From assembly GCF_014066305.1 (NCBI RefSeq), contig NW_023501041.1, positions 124,001 to 188,000 of the forward strand: DNA of 64,000 bases, written 5' to 3'. The stretch is from Letharia columbiana. Its lineage: Eukaryota > Ascomycota > Lecanoromycetes > Lecanorales > Parmeliaceae. The notes beneath the pieces are model-generated. The model had not been told where the DNA came from and did no database searches. It saw only the letters and a program-made list of their open reading frames with translations. Shown here piece after piece: positions 57,208 through 64,000 of the stretch. Each line of letters begins with the position of its first letter. Position 1 is the first letter of the stretch. The translations under genes and the position numbers were made by a program.

Positions 57208-59397
57208 GAGGCCACAGCATCGTTATGGCGTTTTGAGCGATTTTTCACAGCCTGTACTAGTACATAGCCATATATAATATACTGTATCTTTAAAGTCCCA
57301 CCACTCTGTGAGAGAACCATCCACTGCACTCGCCACGCCCTCAAGGGGCCACATTTCTTTCTCTTCAAAACCAACCCCTAAACACTCCCTCCCATCCGCT
57401 TCCACCCCGCCTCCAGTACATCTCAGATCCCATCAACGCCTCAAACCGTCCTCCCTTGTCCGAATCCGAAACCAGACATACCCTCCTCTTCCACACGCAC
57501 TCACACCACAACTCACCACCCATCCCTTCCCGCCACCCTTCTCCCATCAAAACGCTCCACCGTATCATCGCAAGCGGCCCATCCATCTCATATCCCTACG
57601 ATCAAGTCCGTCCCTCAGCCGAAGTCGAAAATCCCGCACTCCGGATCCTTCACCCCGCGCGCGTCTGCTGCTTACGTGCCACGTGGTTTCTTTCCCCGCG
57701 CCCATCGGGCGGAGGAGCATCGTTTTCGCAACGGTAGTGGTTCGGAGGACGGGGGTGTGCTGCGATCTGTGCATTATTTTGTTCATGTTCTTTTTCGTGG
57801 ATATGTCGTATCGCACCTGTATCAAAGGCGGCGGACTCTTTCCAGATCTGAGACGCAGAAGCCGTGTTCGGTCAAAGGGCTCGGGTTCTTCGATTCGCTA
57901 ATTGAGTGGTGGTGGTAAGGGTAAGGATGGAAGCGGGCTTGACATCTTGTTTTTTTTGGGGGGTATATTCCAATGGCTCTCAAATGGGTTCCCCACTTCG
58001 AGCCGTGCAAGGTGTCGATGGTCGAGGCAGGAATGCTTCGCCCGACAACAACCAGACGAGTCGCTGCACACGCCGACATGAGTCTTCCTCTCCTCATATA
58101 TCAAGCCACAACATCGTCCCGGAGACACTCGCAGCGTGTGACGCTGTGCATCAGACTTCGATTCATCATGGGGATGGTTTTAATCTACATACCTGTTCCC
58201 CAGAGCAGCAGCCGGCTCATATTTTGGCACACCGACCGAGAGATTGAGTCCCGACATCTTGGACTTCGGAGAGCAGAAGTGGCAGAGATCCCAACGTCGG
58301 TTTTGCACTCGATGAGTGCGTGTGTGTTCGCTGCGCTCACTACTGAAGTGCGAAACCCACCGTACGAGCCGATGAAGCAAAAGAGCTGGGTATCGCACAG
58401 ATGGGGACGCCGTGCCAATGTCCGAAGCATTGAAGAAATTCATGGACGAAGTGGAGTGAGTGAGCTTGCAGGACTCGAGCATGGTAGACGGAAATGGTTA
58501 AGATGGGATTGCGACGTGAGAGAAGACGAGGGGTGAGGATGCGTGGGTGAAGTTTCGAGAAGGAGAGGAGGCTTGGTAAGGTAGTGAAGGGCGTAGGGTT
58601 TCGGGTTTGAGGGTCCGGGCGAGCGAGTGCGGTAGGTGATCGTTCAGGTGTGATCTGTAGATTAGGCCTTGTAGAAGATTTGTTCTGGAGGCTGGCTCGA
58701 CGACAAACCTCGTCCTCTTCAACAGTGTTTTCGTACCGTCCTATAACGCAGCCGATTGGCCTGAAAGGCAATGTCGAGAGTGCTGTTTCCACATGTTTCC
58801 AGGCGTTGCCGACCCATTATTCCAATCATCTATCAAATAAATACAGCGTTCACAGTCGTATTCGGAGTCTTGTACTCTATATGATTGTTGAAAGTCAGCA
58901 ATCTCTCTGCTGTGCCCCGGTTGCCTTTGTTCGTAGAAAGGGTGGTCGTTCTTGGCCAGGGGATCGATAGTTCAACTTCCCATAGCCAATTGGACTTAGA
59001 TCGCTACATATTTGCGATAGACCAAGTCCCTGAAACCCCTTCCATTGTACTTCTACCATTCATGCCTACATCGGACATAGTCATCGGGCTTTGGCAACGG
59101 TTCCCTGCTTGGCTTTTGACTTCATGGGTCATAGCTTTTTCGTTGATTTACTTTTCACGGCAAGCTGTCCCACCAACAATACAGAACCCTGCCTTACTGT
59201 CAACACTTTTGACTCAAGTCACCGCTTCATCTATCACTCATATCATTTCCAACCCTTCCCCTCTTCCCATTGACAGCCCCCGCACGCTACGATAACCCTG
59301 GGACAACGTGTCTCAACCTCCAGTCATCGCCGAATCGAAGGGGAACGCCGACATAGATTCCAGCGTGACCTCTCGTGATACGTTCCAAGACGTCGCT
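57208..59397. other. No supported gene
   Basis: Frames of 150-197 codons on either strand (57308-57901 +, 57973-58536 +, 58340-58792 -) are basic, Ser/Pro/Arg-rich, overlap each other and show no domain, so I treat them as chance. 57330-57640 is C-rich on the plus strand. Confidence 0.45.
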
Positions 59398-60434
59398 ATG
59401 GAACCAAACATGGCGGGCCCGGCTGTCTCAAGAGACACAGAGCTGAGCGACTTCCCCTTCATGCAGCTCGCGCTTGGTGAGTCTCCAACTTGTCCTTACA
59501 TCGGGCATACAATAAAGGCTAATGACTTCGTTCTGATTCTTACAGAGATCTGGCTACAAGTCTACGGCTAACTTCTCATAGCACTCCCGTCTTATCCAAA
59601 TCCACAGTCTCGGCGAGACAAGCCTCGGAAAGCGTCATGCTCGAGATGAAGCCCATCTGGGATGCAGACCAATGGAAAACGATCGTCTCCAAGCGCACCG
59701 GTAGCAGTAACTGTGCCAGCATAGGTCCTACTCCACACATCCTTCGAACTTGCAAGCCTATTCCCCGAGAGGCGACACCGATCTTGTACAGCGGAAACGT
59801 TTTCCAATTCTACCTCGGAGGAGGAGACGGAACATCGCACCCTGGTTACAAAGGTTGGAACGAGACCCCTATTGATGCTCTGAACAGTTCAATTTTCGCT
59901 ATTTTTCTATGACACATCGGGCAACAGAATGCAGCAAGCTTGAAAGGGCTAAAGTTCTTCAGACCGGAGGTCTACGAGCGCGCACACACTCAACTAGCAG
60001 GGTGCGCGATCCAAGTGTTCACACAACTGCTCAAGTGTCATGTTCCAGGCATTCGTCAGGTCAAGATTTGCCGTGGTCTTGTTGACCAGGATCAATATGA
60101 AAAAGAACCCTCAAAATTGGTTGATGATGGCTTGGAAGGTTTTGGGGAAAATGACTCTGATCACACCACCAAATCTCAGGCTCAGATGTCCGCTCCCAAG
60201 CAAACCGAGATAGTTTCAAATGATGCGGACTTCGATGATCAAGGCAAGTCAGGGCACTATCATCCCCCTTCTGCTGTTCGCCGAAAGGAGCAGGAAGCGA
60301 TGTACAAAGTCACAGCAGATATGGTTCAAGAGATTACCTGGCTGGATCAATTGAGCTTTGCTGGATTCGATCAGGATGTTCCGGCACTTGAGGGAATGAA
60401 GCAACTGGAGGCACTTGTCAAGGCTAGGCGTTAG
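59398..60434 (+). pseudogene. 2EXR-like fungal protein, broken paralogue of the gene at 62241
   Basis: The start MEPNMAGPAVSRDTE leads to FMQLAL, then a 69-nt GT-AG intron (59477-59545) and EIWLQVYG, which matches LPTEIRLEIYG of the intact copy. A TAA at 59569-59571 follows immediately. Reading resumes in another frame with HILRTCKPIPREATPILYSG (compare ILSTCRAIHEEATEVLYGKN), reaches FAIFL, hits a TGA at 59910-59912 exactly where the intact copy continues, and goes on with NAASLKGLKFF to a stop at 60432-60434. At least two stops and one frame change, so non-functional unless an unseen splice pattern exists. The last 100 residues have no counterpart in the intact copy. Confidence 0.7.
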
Positions 60435-60854
60435 GAACGCGTGGCCGGAGAGCACTGCTAGGACTGAGTGTTGGTACCTCTGGTACAAAAAATGAGAATG
60501 GCGCCATCTAAGTGGACGGGCTTCACGAGAGCGCGAAGACATCATTGTACACTTGTACCTTAGAATCAGTGCCCTTGGATACGAAATTCCCTTACACGCT
60601 CCTTCCTTCAAGGTATCTAGACTGAAAAATGCTCTTCCCCGAGAAAAATCCTGAGCAGAGATGGATTCTCCCATGTCTCCAAACTCTTAGACTCCTAATT
60701 CGGCTGCTTCGATGTACCACCTTGCACGCTCCCTCTTCAAAGCACCGAGAGTCATATCGAGAATGCTCTCGTGACTGACTCACTTCGTCTTAACCCTGGC
60801 TTGGTTGGCGCTTTGAAGATCAGAATTCGTTCCCAGATCTCAGGTCCAATCTAT
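60435..60854. other. Intergenic, left flank of the TIR element
   Basis: No gene supported. A minus-strand frame here is antisense to the preceding pseudogene. Confidence 0.4.
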
Positions 60855-60858
60855 TTAA

Positions 60859-61855
60859 ATAAGAATGCTTGGCAAAGATGATTCAGCTCCGCCTCCGACT
60901 TTTTGTTAGCGCCATTCATAGAAAATTATAGAGAACGTACTTACCACTCTTATACCAGCCTACTCCATATTTTTGAAGCTTCTATATAGCCCAAACACGA
61001 ATACGGTGGTATTACAATGCCTCGGAATACCGTCAATTCTCGTCAGACGGTTAAGACGGCCACCAATAATCAGGGACCCTCTAAATCTCGTCGTCGCCCC
61101 TCCTCCAAGCGGGTCTCTTTCGCGGATAAGCAGGGCGATAAGATACTGCTGCTACCACAGCCCAGCAGAAGAAGGAACAAGAGAAAATCCGAGTTGCTCA
61201 GGCAAAGACCAAAGCTACAGCCGATAGAGCAGCCTTAAAGAAGCAGAAAGAGGCCACCATAGTCAAGAAGAGCGTCTAAAGCAGCAGGTGAGATACTGCG
61301 GCATCGCCCTTATATATGAATGTACCTGTCACGAGGGATCACGGTGTCACCATAGATAGCAAGGTTCCGCTCCCATCGATACGCCGTCGATATACTAAAA
61401 CAGGTATCCGCAGCTACGGCTTCAGGTCGCTAATGGAATTCGAGTAAGAGTTGGATACGCTGGCGTATAGAGGGATTCTTTCTAAATGATGGCATCGCGT
61501 TCGGAGTAAGGGCTGGCGATGTGGCTATTACACGCCTAAGTGTTGAGATTTGCTGCAGCACCTGTGTTGAAGCTACCCCGCAGGTGGCAAATAGGGGTAT
61601 AAGTAGCCCACTCAGCACTCTCATAGCTACCTAATCAATCAATCCTTTATATTATTTCCAACACTAAGTTAGAGGCAAAATACCAGGAAAAGCGTGTATA
61701 CCCACTAGCTTCGATATCACCAATGTCCAACTGAGGTAGCAGACGACAGTGGCTATTATTGCAAGAGTGGCAAGTACGTTCTCTACAATTTTCCATGAAT
61801 GGCGCTAACAAAAAGTCGGAGGCGGAGCTGAATCAGCTTTGCCAAGCATTCTTAT
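60859..61855. mobile_element. 997-bp terminal-inverted-repeat element flanked by TTAA
   Basis: The left TIR 60859-60951 and right TIR 61763-61855 are both 93 bp and match with only a few mismatches (shared GATTCAGCTCCGCCTCCGAC and TTTTTGTTAGCGCCATTCAT). TTAA lies directly outside both ends (60855-60858 and 61856-61859), fitting a TTAA target duplication as made by piggyBac-type transposases, although the local sequence is itself AT-rich, so this needs caution. Inside is a 73-codon basic frame from 61017 (MPRNTVNSRQTVKTATNNQG) that shifts after ADKQGDK into a Lys/Gln/Ala-rich tail (AQQKKEQEKIRVAQAKTKAT). No transposase catalytic region is present, so the copy is non-autonomous. Confidence 0.82.
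61017..61238 (+). pseudogene. Basic reading frame inside the TIR element
   Basis: 73 residues, basic and Ser/Arg/Lys-rich, starting at an ATG. A shifted frame over 61150-61280 gives a coiled-coil-like Lys/Glu/Ala tail that joins logically to the first part, which suggests a one-base frameshift in a once longer protein. Family not recognised. Confidence 0.4.
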
Positions 61856-61859
61856 TTAA

Positions 61860-62240
61860 TTAATTTGCAATTCATAAATCCTCCCTCTATCTTACACCCT
61901 CTCACCCCCACCACCCACTTGACTACGACTGGCTGCAACAACACCCTTTCTCTTCACCTCATTTTCGATTCGATTCACTCAACATACCTCTTGCTAAAAG
62001 AAATCTTATTCACGTCCTAGTAGGCCTCTAAACATTTGGAAAGCCTCACAACTCAGAAAACCACTATCCGGAAGTTCTACCTGTGGAAAGAGTTCACCCA
62101 ACCATTCGACATAGACAAGTAAGGAGCTACGACGTCGCAATCAAAGACAGTGAAATTTATCCCCTTCATCAAAGGCGACTTTCCCCTACGAAATCATTCC
62201 ATCTACCTGACTCGTTCTGATCAAAGATCCAAGCTCAGAA
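61860..62240. other. Promoter region of the intact 2EXR-like gene
   Basis: Pyrimidine-rich (CCTCCCTCTATCTTACACCC, CTCACCCCCACCACCC at 61880-61915), as is common upstream of fungal genes. No gene. Confidence 0.45.
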
Positions 62241-63312
62241 ATGTACGCCATGGCTACGAATGCGTCAAACTCTTCAACCAGTACCGTGGACTCGGAAACC
62301 TCATTCACTGTGAGTCTACCAGGCCTTGAAATTGCCACAGAGGTTGTATCTGATCTGGAGTTTAGCATTCCTCACTACAGAGTTATGACTTTCAGCAGAC
62401 CGCTTTGGGATTCTTGGGCCTGCCAACAGGTCGGTCGACCTTTGAAAGCCTTGCAGATAGGTAGCTGACAGATCAAATTCAGAGATTCGGCTCGAGATCT
62501 ACGGGTACTTCCTCTTAGCCCCCCTGGCCTCTTCACCTCGAACCAACGAGACATCATACAAGGGTCTACGTTCAATTCTACCCGTGATACTCTCACCAGA
62601 AACCTGGACTGTAGGAGGCCGGCCAATAGCAAGTTTATTTCCTCTCTACCCTGCCATTCTATCCACCTGCAGGGCCATCCATGAAGAAGCAACAGAGGTA
62701 CTCTACGGCAAGAATCTTTTTCAGTTCGGGGTGCCTTACGAAGCAAATAATGAAATCGGTGGGAACATCAGCATCCTTGAACAAAGCGAAAACGTATTTA
62801 AATTCAATAACAAGGATTGGCGGTGGCGATCAGATGGTCCCCTCCTACTCAGAGACTCCACATTCGCATGTTTCCTCAACAGCATTGGACCCGGTAATGC
62901 TGCCAGCTTGAGAGCCATTGAATTCGTCGCGCCCTGCGGCGAGAACAATAAATATCAGTTTCAATTAATGACAACGTTGCTTGCGCGTCACGTATTAGGA
63001 CTGAAGTTCATCAGGGTCTCCAATTATTTTGAATGGCCTGTAAACGGAGATTGGCCTCGATGCTTGGCTCCTGCAGGCAAAGATGAGGAGCTGCACCAGA
63101 TTTGCCGCACATTGACAGACTTAGTGCGCGGATGTCCTTCGCTCGAAGAGTTCGAGTACAGAGGCAGCTTCATCAAGCCGGATTCAGAACTCGAGGCGAA
63201 GACCGGATGTCTGGGGAAGATTTCTCGCCTGTTGGAAGAACGAAAGTCGAAGAACGCTCCTCGTATGGTACCGAGTCAAGAGAAAGAGAAGGGCGACGAA
63301 ACCGAAAGCTAA
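62241..63312 (+). CDS. 2EXR/DUF7730-like fungal protein
   Basis: Three exons (62241-62309, 62396-62429, 62483-63312) give 310 residues; both introns (86 and 53 nt) are GT-AG. They are needed to assemble the F-box-like start FLGLPTEIRLEIYGYFLLAP, followed by the family's second landmark ILSTCRAIHEEATEVLYGKN and LFQFGV. The middle part FACFLNSIGPGNAASLRAIE and the end (SLEEFEYRGSF, then a charged tail) complete the typical layout. These proteins are numerous in filamentous ascomycetes and their function is unknown; the N-terminal motif suggests a short protein-binding module related to F-boxes. The intact copy of the pair with 59398-60434. Confidence 0.8.
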
Positions 63313-63866
63313 TTGAGATTTGTCCAAGGATGGAACACGCAGTCAGTGGACGAATTCAAAGGGTAGCAAGGACAAGAGTCGAACTGAAGCTCAGAGAACA
63401 GGACATGGAGACAGGAGAACTAGACGAGAGGTGAGGCTGGGAACAGATTAGCCCCGACGCGGTTCCAAAGATAGTCAAAATCTAGAACAGGCCGGATCAG
63501 GGTTGCACAGGACTGCGGTTCTCAGATAGCATGCAAAACATCCACAACAAACCTCTCGGTAAAGGCAGCAAGATCTCGATCGTCCACCAAATCGTTTCGT
63601 AAGCACCAAGCTGACGTGATTTAAAAACGGCACTTCTACTTAGATCTAGCGACCAACTGGTCAGCCTCTACCGAAGAGGCGAAGTATCGGCTCGACGGCT
63701 CTAGACGCTGACATGCATGCGTGGCTCAAAATGCAGAAGCATAAAGGGCAGTCGTTGATCTCATTTCGTTGACCAATCTACAAAGCTCCTAAAGTTCCAT
63801 CACCTACCATTTCGGACATACAATCTGTCCTCAATCCCAAAAATTACATCCCCAGCTCAACATAAA
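63313..63866. other. Intergenic
   Basis: 3' flank of the 2EXR-like gene and promoter of the following gene. A small frame at 63102-63434 overlaps the preceding gene in another frame and is ignored. Confidence 0.45.
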
Positions 63867-64000
63867 ATGTCTGACCCCTACAACCAACAATCCCAATACG
63901 GCGTCTACCAAGGCCAGCCCAAGCATCAAAACTACAACCAGCAGAGATACAACCAGCAAGCCTACGGCCAACAGGGTTACCCTCAGCAAGGCTATAACCA
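63867..64000 (+). CDS. Q/Y/G-rich protein, N-terminal part (truncated by window end)
   Basis: An ATG at 63867 opens MSDPYNQQSQYGVYQGQPKH followed by repeated NYNQQRYNQQAYGQQGYPQQ-type phrases up to the last base. Tandem Q-Q-G-Y units are typical of low-complexity N-termini of several fungal families, for example metacaspases and small stress or glycine-zipper proteins, so the identity cannot be fixed from 44 residues. The leader AACATAAAATG has an A at -3, in line with a fungal start context. Confidence 0.65.
   Translation, partial: MSDPYNQQSQYGVYQGQPKHQNYNQQRYNQQAYGQQGYPQQGYN

Noticed and set aside
57308..58792. Several overlapping frames of 100-197 codons on both strands
   Set aside because: Arg/Ser/Pro-rich, mutually overlapping, no domains, no consistent splice pattern.

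Overview
The window is nuclear DNA of a filamentous ascomycete (Pezizomycotina; a Dothideomycete is my guess from overall style, not proven). The evidence is short introns (about 50-110 nt) with GT-AG or GC-AG borders, fungal gene families (ascomycete-type laccase, SUT1-like sugar carrier, DHA1 drug transporter, F-box and 2EXR-like families), and AT-rich islands full of stop codons whose transitions look like repeat-induced point mutation (RIP). Exon joins were worked out by eye from reading frame, splice signals and remembered family consensus; no alignment was run.

Layout. 1-755: 3' end of an arginine-type carbamoyl-phosphate synthase large subunit (+). 1395-3613: ten-exon sucrose/alpha-glucoside carrier (-). 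4098-6561: multi-exon laccase (-). 7540-7860: suspicious homopolymer block. 7861-12600: RIP-degraded Ty1/copia element on the minus strand, with Gag, integrase-side, RT and RNase H traces. 13825-15285: a second, very short copia-type element with both LTRs and a methionyl half-tRNA-like primer site. 15799-17028: metallo-beta-lactamase-fold protein (-) lacking the Asp of HxHxDH. 17-24 kb: gene-poor, with a broken phosphate-permease gene and a CCCATC repeat. 24051-26044: secreted gamma-glutamyltransferase (-). 27030-27680: His-rich repeat ORF. 28.6-29.0 kb: a likely coding exon of unknown function.

29.7-36.1 kb is the most unusual stretch: nested palindromes, a small PD-(D/E)XK nuclease-like gene, a 560-575 bp AT-rich tandem array, then an F-box family gene carrying a TGG-to-TGA stop and a probable frameshift. 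36581-37692 is pyrroline-5-carboxylate reductase and 40173-42137 an AAAP amino-acid transporter. 42.2-55.1 kb is gene-poor and holds eroded pieces (a Gag-like remnant, a membrane-protein remnant). 55218-57207 is a DHA1 MFS transporter. The right end holds two 2EXR-like paralogues, one broken and one intact, on either side of a 997-bp terminal-inverted-repeat element flanked by TTAA, then the start of a Q/Y-rich protein at the window edge.

No operon-like logic links the genes. Intact housekeeping and transport genes alternate with repeat-rich, RIP-affected segments in which gene fragments decay. The best candidates for something poorly described are the PD-(D/E)XK gene inside the palindrome/tandem-repeat block, the HxHxAH metallo-beta-lactamase variant, and the TTAA-flanked element between the 2EXR paralogues.
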